A DNA stretch of 18,530 bases from Moraxellaceae bacterium UBA2477 (lineage in GTDB: Bacteria > Pseudomonadota > Gammaproteobacteria > Pseudomonadales > Moraxellaceae). This document shows, in pieces, positions 7,390 through 15,665 of the stretch; positions within the stretch are counted from its first letter, which is position 1; each line of letters starts with the position of its first letter. The stretch lies in the NCBI GenBank assembly GCA_002342025.1, contig DDPD01000058.1, positions 12,149-30,678 of the forward strand, written 5' to 3'. The notes under the pieces were generated by a model. It had not been told where the DNA came from. It saw only the letters and a list, made by a program, of their open reading frames with translations, and ran no database searches. The position numbers and the translations under genes were made by a program.

Positions 7390-9540
7390 TCAGCCGAAAA
7401 ATTTCTGGTTGTTGGCGGCCATGGTCTTGATCAGAGCCGGTGCCTCGTAGGCCTTGCCGAGGTGCGCGTACTTCTCGCACAGCGCCAGGTAGTTCTGAAT
7501 ACCCATCTGATCCACATAACGGCAAGCGCCGCCACGGAACGGTGGGAAACCGATGCCCATAATCAGAGCCATGTCGGCTTCAGCAGCCGAGGCAACGATC
7601 TTCTCTTCCAAGCAACGGGCAATTTCATTAACCAGTGGCAGCATCAAGCGAGCAATGATCTCGTCAGCCTCGAACTCTTTACGTGGACCCACCACCGGAG
7701 CGATCAGCTCATAGGTGGTTGGATCAACTACTTTCTTCGGCTTGCCCTTCTTGTCCTGTTCGTAGACATAGAAACCCTTGCCGTTTTTCTGGCCGTAGCG
7801 GGTGTTGTCGAACATGACTTCAGTGGCGGACTTGTAGTCCGGCTTCATGCGGTCTGGGAAGCCTTCAGCCATAACGTGCGCAGCGTGAACACCGGTGTCG
7901 ATACCAACCACGTCGAGCAGGTAAGCTGGGCCCATGGGCCAGCCGAACTTTTCCATGACCTTGTCGACGGCTTGGAAGTCAGCGCCATCACGCACAAGCA
8001 GGTCGAAGCCACCGAAGTACGGGAACAGCACACGGTTGACCAGGAAGCCAGGGCAGTCGTTAACCACAATCGGGGTTTTGCCCATTTGCTGCGCCAGCTT
8101 GACGGTGGCGGCCACGGCTTCATCAGAAGATTGCTCGCCACGGATAACTTCCACCAGCGGCATCATGTGAACGGGGTTGAAGAAGTGCATGCCAACGAAA
8201 TTCTGTGGACGCTTCAACGACTTGGCGAGATGTGTGATGGAAATGGTCGAGGTGTTGGACGCGAGGATGCAATCATCTGCCACCAAACCTTCCACTTCCG
8301 ACAGCACAGCGCCCTTGACCTTGGCATTCTCAACCACGGCTTCGATAACGATATCGACCGTCTTGAAGTCGCCGTAGTTCAGCGTCGGACGGATGCTAGA
8401 CAGCACCTGACCCATTTTGTCAGCGGTCAGACGGCCTTTTGCCACCTGGCCGGAGAGCAGCTTGGAAGCTTCACCCATCCCCAGATCCAGCGCTTCGGAG
8501 CGGATGTCCTTCATGATGATCGGCGTGCCTTTGCTCGCCGACTGGTAGGCAATGCCGCCACCCATGATGCCGGCGCCGAGTACGGCGGCCTGCTTCACTT
8601 CTTTAGCCGACTTAGCCGAGTGTTTCTTGGCTGCTTTTTTCACGGCTTGGTCAGCCATGAACAAACCGATGAGCGCGTTGGCCTGCGGTGTTACGGCTGC
8701 CTTGGCGAAACCGGCGGCTTCGGCCTGCATGGCATCGTCGCGGGTCATGGTGGCATGCTTTTGCATGGTCTTCACGGCCAGTACCGGCGCGGGATAGTTG
8801 CTACCGGCTTTGCCAGCAACTACGGCCATCGATGTATTGAAGGCCATCATCTGTTCCATCATGTTGAGCTTGACCGGAGCCAGCTTTTCAGCCTTCTTGG
8901 CCTTCCAGTCGAGCTTGCCCGCAATGGCTTGTTGCAAAAGGTTGATGGCGGCATCACGCAGCAGCTCAGGAGCGACCACGGCATCGACTGCGCCTTCCTT
9001 GAGTGCGACATCCGGGCGCTTCTCGCTGCCACCGGCAATCCACTCAACGGCGTTGTCGATACCGATGACACGGCTCAAACGAACCGTGCCGCCGAAGCCT
9101 GGGAACAGGCCCAGCTTGACTTCCGGCAGACCGACCTTGGCGGCAGTGGACATCACGCGGTAGTCGCAGGACAGGCACATTTCAAAACCGCCACCGAGCG
9201 CGATGCCATTGATGGCAACCACAGACGGAACGGTCAGGTCTTCAAACGCGCTAAATACGGAAGCGGCCTTTGCAGTCCACTCCACGACGCCGGCTTCGCC
9301 ATTGGCGAACAGCGAGCCGAATTCGGTGATGTCGGCGCCGACGATAAATACGCCTTTGCCAGACGTGACGACCACGCCCTTGATGCTGCTGTCAGCCTTA
9401 ATCGCTTGCGTGGCGGCAGCAAGTTCGTTCACCGTGACGGCGTTGAACTTGTTGACGGACTCGCCAGCGAGATCGAATTTGAGTTCCGCGATGCCATTGT
9501 CCAGCGCTTGCACGCTGATGGCCGATCCCGAATAAATCAT
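7390..9540 (-). CDS. fadB: Fatty acid oxidation complex alpha subunit (enoyl-CoA hydratase / 3-hydroxyacyl-CoA dehydrogenase)
   Basis: FadB performs the hydration and NAD-dependent dehydrogenation steps of beta-oxidation. Of 716 residues, about 1-190 form the crotonase domain with catalytic E120 (ALGGGFEMC) and E140 ([10 protein letters not shown]). The NAD-binding domain begins at about 315, with GAGIMGGG at 322-329. Catalytic H452 is in [13 protein letters not shown], and the C-terminal dehydrogenase domains follow. Length matches Pseudomonas FadB (about 715). The start at ATG 9540 fits the family N-terminus ([10 protein letters not shown]) and has GGAG 8 bases upstream; an in-frame extension to 9684 encodes basic, unrelated sequence and is rejected. 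It leads the fadBA operon. The leader holds two TTCGAA palindromes, a possible regulator site. Confidence 0.98.
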   Translation of the reverse strand: MIYSGSAISVQALDNGIAELKFDLAGESVNKFNAVTVNELAAATQAIKADSSIKGVVVTSGKGVFIVGADITEFGSLFANGEAGVVEWTAKAASVFSAFEDLTVPSVVAINGIALGGGFEMCLSCDYRVMSTAAKVGLPEVKLGLFPGFGGTVRLSRVIGIDNAVEWIAGGSEKRPDVALKEGAVDAVVAPELLRDAAINLLQQAIAGKLDWKAKKAEKLAPVKLNMMEQMMAFNTSMAVVAGKAGSNYPAPVLAVKTMQKHATMTRDDAMQAEAAGFAKAAVTPQANALIGLFMADQAVKKAAKKHSAKSAKEVKQAAVLGAGIMGGGIAYQSASKGTPIIMKDIRSEALDLGMGEASKLLSGQVAKGRLTADKMGQVLSSIRPTLNYGDFKTVDIVIEAVVENAKVKGAVLSEVEGLVADDCILASNTSTISITHLAKSLKRPQNFVGMHFFNPVHMMPLVEVIRGEQSSDEAVAATVKLAQQMGKTPIVVNDCPGFLVNRVLFPYFGGFDLLVRDGADFQAVDKVMEKFGWPMGPAYLLDVVGIDTGVHAAHVMAEGFPDRMKPDYKSATEVMFDNTRYGQKNGKGFYVYEQDKKGKPKKVVDPTTYELIAPVVGPRKEFEADEIIARLMLPLVNEIARCLEEKIVASAAEADMALIMGIGFPPFRGGACRYVDQMGIQNYLALCEKYAHLGKAYEAPALIKTMAANNQKFFG

Positions 9541-9558
9541 GCAGTGATCTCCGTTTTT

Positions 9559-9574
9559 TTCGAAAGAGTTCGAA
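9559..9574. promoter_or_regulatory. Paired TTCGAA palindromes upstream of fadB (possible operator)
   Basis: TTCGAA (9559-9564), AGAG, and TTCGAA (9569-9574) form a 16-base near-symmetric element 19-34 bases before the fadB start. It does not match the PsrA consensus (GAAAC...GTTTC type) or the E. coli FadR site that I know. A possible -35 (TTGACC on the minus strand, 9602-9597) lies upstream, but its -10 would be weak (CATTCG-like). The regulatory role is inference from position and symmetry. Confidence 0.35.
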
Positions 9575-9672
9575 TGAATGCACACGCCGCTGCGGTCAAT
9601 CGACCAAACAGCACGAAAGCGGGTTGGCCGAGTGTACGCATCTCCGGCTTTTTTGGCAGGGGTTTTGCGAAA

Positions 9673-9699
9673 GCGGCGCGTCATTTGCGCCGCCTTTTT
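9673..9699. terminator. Hairpin terminator after the Lon-like protease gene
   Basis: GCGGCGC (9673-9679) pairs with GCGCCGC (9687-9693) around a 7-base loop. On the minus strand an A tract precedes the stem and TTT follows; the AAA/TTT can lengthen the stem past a one-base bulge. It lies 12 bases beyond the stop of the minus-strand protease gene and so probably ends its transcript before the fadB promoter. The T run is longer on the plus strand (CTTTTT). Confidence 0.6.
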
Positions 9700-9711
9700 G
9701 TGACCAGCGAG

Positions 9712-12180
9712 TCAAACTATCGGGGTAACTGGCGCGTTTGCAGGTGCAGAAGCTGCTACAGAAACAGCCGCTACCGCAGGCTTTTCGTCCTCGTCATCAT
9801 CGTCCTTTTCGGCGTCATGCCAGACCGCAAAGCGTTCCGCCACAGCGGCGAAGACCGAACCTTCCGGATAATTCCCTTCACCATCCATCACACCCGCTGT
9901 TTTGCCCAGTAGAAGCTCAATAGCCTCTTCTACCCGGCTGATGGCATAAATTCGGAACTGACCGGCTTTAATGGCCGCCAGCACATCTTCACGCAACATC
10001 AGGTGGCGAATGTTCTGTACCGGAATAATGACCGCTTGATCGCCCGTTAGGCCTTTCAATTGGCAAGCCGCAAAAAAGCCTTCAATCTTCTCGTTAACGC
10101 CACCAATGGGCTGAACTTCGCCAAATTGGTTAACCGATCCGGTAATGCCGAACTGCTGTTTCACTGGCAATTTACCGATGGCCGAGAGCAGGCCACAGAG
10201 CTCGCCCAACGAAGCGCTGTCGCCATCCACACCGGAATAGGATTGCTCGAAGGCAATATTGGCGGCGAAGCGCAAGGGATGCTCCGCACCAAAACGCGCT
10301 TTCAAATAGCTGGTGAGAATGAGCACGCCCTTGGAGTGAATTGCGCCACCGAGCTCTACGTCGCGCTCAATATCAATGATCTCGCCATTGCCATAATGCG
10401 CGGTGACGGAGATGCGCGAGGGCAAGCCAAAGCTGGCATCGCCATAGCTCACCACCGTCAGGCCGTTAACCTGACCAATGACTTCACCCGAACAGGTAAA
10501 GAGCTGATTGCCCTTCCCGATATCCTCTAAGTACAGGCGACGGATGCGATCGTGACGACGCTCACGCCCCTGCAAGGCCTGCGCAATATGGCCGCTGGCA
10601 ATAAACTCCGCCTGCTCTTGCTCTGCCCAGTAATTCGATTCGCGCAATAAATCCGCGACGCCACGTGCATGCAAAGAAAGCAAATCCTGATCATCGGCCG
10701 CACGTGCACTTTCCTCGATAAGGCGAGCGACGCCACTGCGATCCAGCGCACGCAAACCTTCACGATTGGCCACATCACCGAGAAAATGTGCGTAGATCAA
10801 CTCATTTTCTGGGTTACGGGGCATGTCCGACTCGAAATCGGCGCGCATCTTGAACACGGTTTCCAGCTCAGGATCGAACTCTTGCAACAGATAAAACGTT
10901 TCACGATCGCCCAGCAAAATCAGCTTCAAATGCAGCGGAATGGCGTCGGGTTCTAGTGACACCGTGCCCGTCAAGGTCAGCATTTGCTCTAGCGAAGACA
11001 GTTTCAACGATTTTGCCCGCAAGGCGCGCTTCAAGCTCTGCCACGCATAGGGATGCTCTAGCACCTGCTCGGCCTCAATTAACAAAAAGCCGCCGTTGGC
11101 ACGATGCAGTGCGCCCGGACGAATCAGCGTGAAATCGGTCGCCACGGTGCCCATATAGGTCACCTGCTCAACATGCCCGAGCAAGTTATAGTGCGTAGGC
11201 AAGTCTTCAAAAATGACCGGTGCGCCCTGCTTCGGATCGCGACAAATCAGGGCATTAACCTGGTAGCGAACCGGCGGTAACTGCTCGCCAACCTGACCCA
11301 CAGAGACGGTAGCGTCTTGGTTGTCGCCGGCATTCAGTACCAGCTCAAGGTGATCGAGCAAATCACTACGATAGGCTTTTAAGTAGCGCACCAAACTGGC
11401 GTGCGGGGCGTATTTTTCCAGCAATTTCGCCATTAGCGGATCAATCACCGCCAGCGCGACTTCCTCATTGAGTTTGTCGACCTGGTCGCGATTACGATCC
11501 TCAATTTGATCGAGCTTTCGAGCGACCTTGCGCAGACGGTTTTCCATGTCGACCATGGCCGACTTGGCTTTCTCCTGCTGCTGCGCCGGCAACTTGTTGA
11601 AAGCCTCGACGCTAAGCACCTCACCGCCCTCAGACATGGGTGAGAAACCGTAGCCGCCAGGTGTGCGCAGCACCAGCTTGACGCCCTGCTTCTCGCCAAT
11701 CGCCGCCAATTGCGTGAGGGCATCTTGCTGGACGCGGCTGAGCTCGCCCTTGAGACTTTCGCGTCGGTCCTGATACCGATCGCTTTCAAAGGCGCTAAGA
11801 ATTCGGTCGGAGAGTTTGCGCCAAAGCTTGTGAACGTCTTGCTTGAACACCGCGCCAACACCAGCAGGCAACTCAATGGCCTGCGGGTAGCGTGGGTCCA
11901 TGAAGTTATTGACGTAGATCCAATCGGACGGCGCGGGTCGCGCTTTTGCGACGGATTCTAAATAACGGCGAATCATGGTGCGCTTGCCCAAGCCGTTATT
12001 GCCAATGGCAAACAAATTATAGCCGTCGTGCGGCATGGCTACGGCCATCTCAACTGACTCGCGCGCGCGTTCCTGACCCAAAAAGTCGGTCATGGGCTTG
12101 AGGCGGCGGGTATGCCGAAACGGTAGATTTTTTAACGACGTGGCACGGTAGAGCTGGTGATGAGCGAGAGGCTTTAACAA
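9712..12180 (-). CDS. Lon-family ATP-dependent protease (AAA_32 / LonB-like, LonH/YcbZ-type)
   Basis: The product (822 aa) has the AAA_32-type N-terminal region (LKPLAHHQLYRATSL), a Walker A-like loop GNNGLGKRT (about 60-68), a long coiled-coil region (about 150-270), the second half of the AAA+ module with GGFLLIEAEQVLEHPYAW, and a Lon proteolytic domain. The Ser-Lys dyad is S655 in VDGDSAS and K698 in GGVNEKIEGFF, 43 residues apart as in Lon. The C-terminus carries an acidic stretch (KDDDDEDEK) and an Ala/Pro/Val-rich tail. Walker A has R in the usual S/T place after K. No ATG suits the conserved N-terminus: TTG at 12180 has GGAGA 8 bases upstream, while TTG at 12198 would put its ribosome site inside a hairpin. 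It is probably co-transcribed with the thioesterase gene. Confidence 0.9.
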   Translation of the reverse strand: MLKPLAHHQLYRATSLKNLPFRHTRRLKPMTDFLGQERARESVEMAVAMPHDGYNLFAIGNNGLGKRTMIRRYLESVAKARPAPSDWIYVNNFMDPRYPQAIELPAGVGAVFKQDVHKLWRKLSDRILSAFESDRYQDRRESLKGELSRVQQDALTQLAAIGEKQGVKLVLRTPGGYGFSPMSEGGEVLSVEAFNKLPAQQQEKAKSAMVDMENRLRKVARKLDQIEDRNRDQVDKLNEEVALAVIDPLMAKLLEKYAPHASLVRYLKAYRSDLLDHLELVLNAGDNQDATVSVGQVGEQLPPVRYQVNALICRDPKQGAPVIFEDLPTHYNLLGHVEQVTYMGTVATDFTLIRPGALHRANGGFLLIEAEQVLEHPYAWQSLKRALRAKSLKLSSLEQMLTLTGTVSLEPDAIPLHLKLILLGDRETFYLLQEFDPELETVFKMRADFESDMPRNPENELIYAHFLGDVANREGLRALDRSGVARLIEESARAADDQDLLSLHARGVADLLRESNYWAEQEQAEFIASGHIAQALQGRERRHDRIRRLYLEDIGKGNQLFTCSGEVIGQVNGLTVVSYGDASFGLPSRISVTAHYGNGEIIDIERDVELGGAIHSKGVLILTSYLKARFGAEHPLRFAANIAFEQSYSGVDGDSASLGELCGLLSAIGKLPVKQQFGITGSVNQFGEVQPIGGVNEKIEGFFAACQLKGLTGDQAVIIPVQNIRHLMLREDVLAAIKAGQFRIYAISRVEEAIELLLGKTAGVMDGEGNYPEGSVFAAVAERFAVWHDAEKDDDDEDEKPAVAAVSVAASAPANAPVTPIV

Positions 12181-12200
12181 AGGATAAGTCTCCGGCAAAT

Positions 12201-12222
12201 GCGTCCCTAAACTTCGGGACGC
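12201..12222. repeat. Intergenic hairpin before the Lon-like gene
   Basis: GCGTCCC (12201-12207) pairs perfectly with GGGACGC (12216-12222) around an 8-base loop. It lies in the 59-base gap between the thioesterase stop (12240) and the TTG at 12180. On the minus strand it is followed by ATTTGCC, too short a T run for a good terminator. It may modulate the relative expression of the two genes. Confidence 0.5.
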
Positions 12223-12239
12223 GAATGCAGAGAGTGTAG

Positions 12240-12653
12240 CTAAGCTGCGGGGATCGCGTAAGTGCCCGTCGCCTGTGCAACCGGCTCTGTGTCATCGCCC
12301 GCGTAAATCAGCACATCAATAACTGCCGAGCGCTTGCCTAAGCGCAAAAATCGCGCCGTCGCTAATAGATCAGCATTGCGCGGCTTACGCAGAAAATTGA
12401 TGTTAAGGTTTTGCGTTACAGCCAGACCTATGGGGCCCAGACTCGCCAAAATCAATGCATACATGGCGGTATCAGCCAAATTCATCATCGTTGGGCCAGA
12501 GATACTGCCGCCGGCTCTGAGAGTTTGCTCGTTATAGGGCAAGCGAACACTAGTCTCCCCCTCGCTGACTGTCTCCACTCGACAACCCGAGACCTTAAAC
12601 ATCGGGATGGTGCTATCGATGTAGTCATTCACTTCAGTAGCCGTCATTTTCAT
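12240..12653 (-). CDS. PaaI-type hotdog-fold acyl-CoA thioesterase
   Basis: The 137-residue product fits the hotdog-fold PaaI/4HBT thioesterase family, which hydrolyses acyl- or aryl-CoA in the cytoplasm. Signature segments are RAGGSISGPTMMNLADTAMY (about 47-66), which contains the central helix and a likely catalytic acid in NLAD, and TQNLNINFLRKP (about 79-90), the typical second strand. The end is VAQATGTYAIP. Substrate cannot be told. The ATG at 12653 has AAGG 8 bases upstream; a second ATG two codons later is possible. It is divergent from proS and 59 bases ahead of the Lon-like gene, probably in one transcript. Confidence 0.88.
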   Translation of the reverse strand: MKMTATEVNDYIDSTIPMFKVSGCRVETVSEGETSVRLPYNEQTLRAGGSISGPTMMNLADTAMYALILASLGPIGLAVTQNLNINFLRKPRNADLLATARFLRLGKRSAVIDVLIYAGDDTEPVAQATGTYAIPAA

Positions 12654-12706
12654 CGTTAAAACCTTATTCCCTCGCCGTTAGATGCCATCGTGCAGCCATA
12701 GTGTAC

Positions 12707-12722
12707 TGACTACGCACAGTCA
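12707..12722. promoter_or_regulatory. Short dyad in the thioesterase-proS divergent region
   Basis: TGACT (12707-12711) and AGTCA (12718-12722) form a perfect 5-base-arm dyad with a 6-base centre, in the middle of the 139-base divergent gap. It could be an operator; no known consensus is matched. It lies just upstream of the putative proS -35. Confidence 0.25.
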
Positions 12723-12726
12723 CTTA

Positions 12727-12755
12727 TAGCCAGCATGACGATCGCTCCTTACAAT
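12727..12755 (+). promoter_or_regulatory. Putative sigma-70 promoter of proS
   Basis: TAGCCA (12727-12732, four of six consensus bases), a 17-base spacer and TACAAT (12750-12755, five of six) lie 38 bases before the proS start. The assignment is by pattern only. Confidence 0.45.
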
Positions 12756-12792
12756 GCGTGCCTTGCCAATATCAGCTCATTTGGAACCCACC

Positions 12793-14556
12793 ATGCGCGC
12801 CAGTCGCTTTTTGCTTGCCACTCTTCGTGAAACCCCTGCCGATGCAGAAGTTATTTCGCATCAGCTCATGCTGCGCGCCGGCATGATTCGAAAGGTCGCC
12901 ACCGGCCTCTACAACTGGCTGCCGCTGGGCAATCGCGTACTGAAAAAGGTCGAGCGCATTATTCGCGAAGAAATGGATCGCGCAGGGGCGCTGGAAGTGC
13001 TGATGCCAGTGACGCAACCGGCCGAGCTGTGGGAAGAGTCCGGCCGCTATGTGCAATACGGCCCGGAGCTGCTGCGCTTCAAGGATCGTCATGACCGCGC
13101 CTTTGTGCTGGGCCCCACCCACGAAGAAGTGATTACCGATTTGGCACGTCAGGAATTGCAGAGCTACAAGCAATTGCCGGTGAATTTCTACCAAGTACAA
13201 ACTAAGTTCCGCGATGAAATTCGCCCCCGTTTCGGCGTCATGCGCTCACGCGAATTCATCATGAAGGATGCCTACTCCTTCCACACCGACCAAGCCTCGC
13301 TGCAGCAGACCTACGATGTCATGTATGACACTTACTGCCGCATCTTCACCCGACTTGGCCTCGACTTCCGCCCCGTCCAAGCCGACACCGGCTCTATTGG
13401 TGGCGATGGCTCACATGAATTCCATGTATTGGCCTCCAGCGGTGAAGATGACATCGCCTTTTCCAACGCTTCGGACTTTGCCGCCAACATCGAAATGGCC
13501 GAAGCCCTAGCCCCTAGCACGCCACGTGCTGCGGCATCACAGGCCATGTCGCAAGTCGCCACACCGACACAGACCGCCTGCGCCGATGTGGCTGAGCTGC
13601 TCGGCGTTGCCCTCACGCAAACGGTAAAAGCCATCGCCGTGGTTGCGCCCGTTCCTGTGGATGCCGCTACGCTGAAAGCCAACCCCAAGACAGAGCCGGG
13701 TCAGCGCTTCTTCCTACTGCTGCTGCGCGGCGATCACGACATGAACGAGATCAAGGCAGGCAAGCTCCCCGGCCTCAAGGATTTCCGTCTCGCCAGCGAA
13801 GCTGAAATCGTGGCCGCCCTGGGCTGCGTGCCCGGCTTTATTGGTCCGGTTAATGTGTCTGACGATATCACTGTGATTGCCGACCGCACCGTCGCCGTCA
13901 TGAGCGATTTCGTCTGCGGTGCGAACCAAGCAGGCTTCCACCTCAGCGGCGTCAACTTTGGTCGCGACCTGCCAGAGCCCGCTCTGGTTGCGGACATCCG
14001 TAATGTCGTGGAAGGCGATGCTTCGCCCTGCGGTCAGGGCACGCTGGTCATTAAACGCGGCATCGAAGTGGGCCATATCTTCCAGCTCGGCCAGAAATAC
14101 TCGCAGGCATTGAATTGCAAAGTGCTGGGCGAAGACGGCAAGCCGCTGGTGGTGACCATGGGCTGCTATGGCATTGGCGTGACTCGCGTGGTGGCATCGG
14201 CTATCGAGCAGAATCACGACGAGCGCGGCATTATCTGGCCGGACGCCATTGCGCCCTTCCAGATCGCGCTAGTGGCGATGAACTACGCCAAGTCCATCCG
14301 CATTCAAGACGAAAGCAACAAGCTCTACGAGCAACTCACTGCCGCCGGTTTTGAGGTTTTCTTTGACGACCGCAACGAGCGCCCGGGTGTGAAGTTCTCT
14401 GACGCCGAGCTGATTGGCATTCCGCATCGCCTGGTGGTTGGTGAGAAAGGCCTAGATGCCGGCACCTTGGAATACAAGGGACGCCGCGATGCAGAGTCCA
14501 CGGATGTCGCTATCAGTGACTTACTGAACTTCCTCGGTGATCGTATTCAACGCTGA
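12793..14556 (+). CDS. proS: Prolyl-tRNA synthetase, bacterial type with editing domain
   Basis: ProRS attaches proline to tRNA-Pro. The 587-residue product begins [20 protein letters not shown], as E. coli ProRS does. The class II core shows GPTHEE (107-112), the motif 2 segment [20 protein letters not shown] (144-163) and the motif 3 segment [12 protein letters not shown] (from about 456). Between them (about 225-405) sits the YbaK-like insertion domain that removes mischarged alanine ([15 protein letters not shown]). The C-terminal anticodon-binding domain has [20 protein letters not shown]. The start at 12793 fits the family; an upstream in-frame ATG at 12754 adds 13 residues and overlaps the putative promoter. 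The ribosome site is weak (GGA 8-9 bases upstream). It is slightly longer than E. coli ProRS (572). Confidence 0.98.
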   Translation: MRASRFLLATLRETPADAEVISHQLMLRAGMIRKVATGLYNWLPLGNRVLKKVERIIREEMDRAGALEVLMPVTQPAELWEESGRYVQYGPELLRFKDRHDRAFVLGPTHEEVITDLARQELQSYKQLPVNFYQVQTKFRDEIRPRFGVMRSREFIMKDAYSFHTDQASLQQTYDVMYDTYCRIFTRLGLDFRPVQADTGSIGGDGSHEFHVLASSGEDDIAFSNASDFAANIEMAEALAPSTPRAAASQAMSQVATPTQTACADVAELLGVALTQTVKAIAVVAPVPVDAATLKANPKTEPGQRFFLLLLRGDHDMNEIKAGKLPGLKDFRLASEAEIVAALGCVPGFIGPVNVSDDITVIADRTVAVMSDFVCGANQAGFHLSGVNFGRDLPEPALVADIRNVVEGDASPCGQGTLVIKRGIEVGHIFQLGQKYSQALNCKVLGEDGKPLVVTMGCYGIGVTRVVASAIEQNHDERGIIWPDAIAPFQIALVAMNYAKSIRIQDESNKLYEQLTAAGFEVFFDDRNERPGVKFSDAELIGIPHRLVVGEKGLDAGTLEYKGRRDAESTDVAISDLLNFLGDRIQR

Positions 14557-14583
14557 GGGCTTTAGTCACTTCGTTAGACCTGT

Positions 14584-14625
14584 GGTAGATTCCAGTTACA
14601 TAAAAATAACAAATTGGAATCTGCC
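14584..14625 (+). promoter_or_regulatory. Long inverted repeat abutting a start codon: possible RBS-blocking hairpin or operator
   Basis: GGTAGATTCCA (14584-14594) and TGGAATCTGCC (14615-14625) pair over 11 positions (10 Watson-Crick, one G·U in RNA). Inside, GTTA (14595-14598) can pair with TAAC (14607-14610). The right arm includes the only Shine-Dalgarno-like GGA and ends one base before the ATG at 14626, so the folded RNA would hide the ribosome site. If transcription instead begins downstream of TACATA (14597-14602), the repeat would be a DNA operator flanking the -10. Confidence 0.5.
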
Positions 14626-15633
14626 ATGTTGCTTCGAGCCTTTGCCGTTACCGCCCTAGCCTGTTGTTTAAGCGCCTGCCCCGGCGGTAGCGACAACAAC
14701 CCCAATGGCGTTCAATTGCAGCCCACAGCTCGCAGCACGGACGGTGAAACGGTCATGGCCACCATGGCCTTTGTGCCAGACTCAAATCCAACCAAACTGG
14801 TTGTGTTCTGCCATGGTTATGGCCATAGCGTGGAAGATGCTTGGCTCGAGCACATGCGTCGCACAGTCAGCCCGGACATCGCGGTGGTATCCACCAACTA
14901 TCGCGACAACTTTGGCTTCCCCTCGCTACGTGGCGCCGAAGACACCATCATCGCCACCCGCAATGCCCTGAAACGTTTTCCATCGGTCAAAACCGTGTAC
15001 GCCCTGGGCGTTAGTCTCGGCGGCAATGTCTGCGGCAATGCCATCACCGAATCCGCCAAACAATCACCCGAGGGTAAAAGTCTGTATGACTATTGGGTGG
15101 ATGTTGAAGGCCTAAGTAACCTCATTGAAAGCTGGACAGAAGCCACTGCGGCTCTCCCAGAAGCGGCTGCCGGCATGGAGCGCGATGCGGGCGGAACGCC
15201 GGTAGAAAAACCCCAAGAATATATTCGCCGCTCACCCGCCCTGAATGCCCTCACCATGAAGTCAGGCGGGCTGAAAGCCGTTGCTGTGATTCACGGTTTT
15301 AACGATGGCCTGGTGCCCTATAACCAGGGCCGTGAAATGTCCACGGCCTTGCTCGCGGCCGGTATTCCCACGCAGTTCTTCAATGTCATTTTTGATGGCC
15401 CAGACCAAACCAGTGGCACCACGCTCACCGGTGGGCTGGCTCTGCTGACCGGCGGTGATGCGCCGGATGTGAATGATGAATTGGGGCTCAACCTCACCGG
15501 CCACGGCTTTGAGGGAGACTACGGCCACCCGGTCATCCGCGCCGGCTTTGATCAGCTCCAACTCATGCTCGATGGTAAATTCCCGACCACCCCTTACGGC
15601 GAGAGCGTGATCAACCCGACACCACCGGGCTGA
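14626..15633 (+). CDS. Alpha/beta hydrolase lipoprotein (esterase/lipase-like)
   Basis: The 335-residue product has a lipoprotein signal: a hydrophobic start MLLRAFAVTALACC, then lipobox LSAC with C18 as the lipidated residue, followed by the Gly/Asn-rich GGSDNNPNG linker. So it is probably anchored in the outer membrane or periplasm. The hydrolase fold shows the oxyanion segment VVFCHGYGHS (about 59-68), a GVSLG nucleophile elbow with S130, a likely acid D227 (VIHGFNDGLVP), and a His candidate H293 or H301 (GHGFEGDYGHP). The fold is that of serine esterases, peptidases and PHB-depolymerase-like enzymes; the substrate is not known. The ATG at 14626 is favoured over TTG at 14614 because it begins the signal peptide. 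It lies 69 bases after proS and converges on the AraC-type gene. Confidence 0.85.
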   Translation: MLLRAFAVTALACCLSACPGGSDNNPNGVQLQPTARSTDGETVMATMAFVPDSNPTKLVVFCHGYGHSVEDAWLEHMRRTVSPDIAVVSTNYRDNFGFPSLRGAEDTIIATRNALKRFPSVKTVYALGVSLGGNVCGNAITESAKQSPEGKSLYDYWVDVEGLSNLIESWTEATAALPEAAAGMERDAGGTPVEKPQEYIRRSPALNALTMKSGGLKAVAVIHGFNDGLVPYNQGREMSTALLAAGIPTQFFNVIFDGPDQTSGTTLTGGLALLTGGDAPDVNDELGLNLTGHGFEGDYGHPVIRAGFDQLQLMLDGKFPTTPYGESVINPTPPG

Positions 15634-15665
15634 GTCTCAGCGGCGCAAAGCGTGGTTGAACCCGC

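Noticed and set aside
9541..9684. N-terminal extension of FadB (48 residues)
   Set aside because: Basic, unrelated sequence; the family start MIYSG at 9540 has a good Shine-Dalgarno, and the extension covers the likely promoter.
7462..9912. Very long plus-strand open frame (816 codons) opposite fadB and the protease 3' end
   Set aside because: It lies antisense to strongly supported coding sequence with all FadB motifs; its translation is His/Arg-rich without family likeness, as expected for a shadow frame in GC-rich genes.
12705..12724. TACTGA half-site in the thioesterase-proS gap as a third LexA operator
   Set aside because: The left half matches, but the sequence 8 bases on is AGTCAC and not TCAG-like; the dyad present has a different centre and arms.
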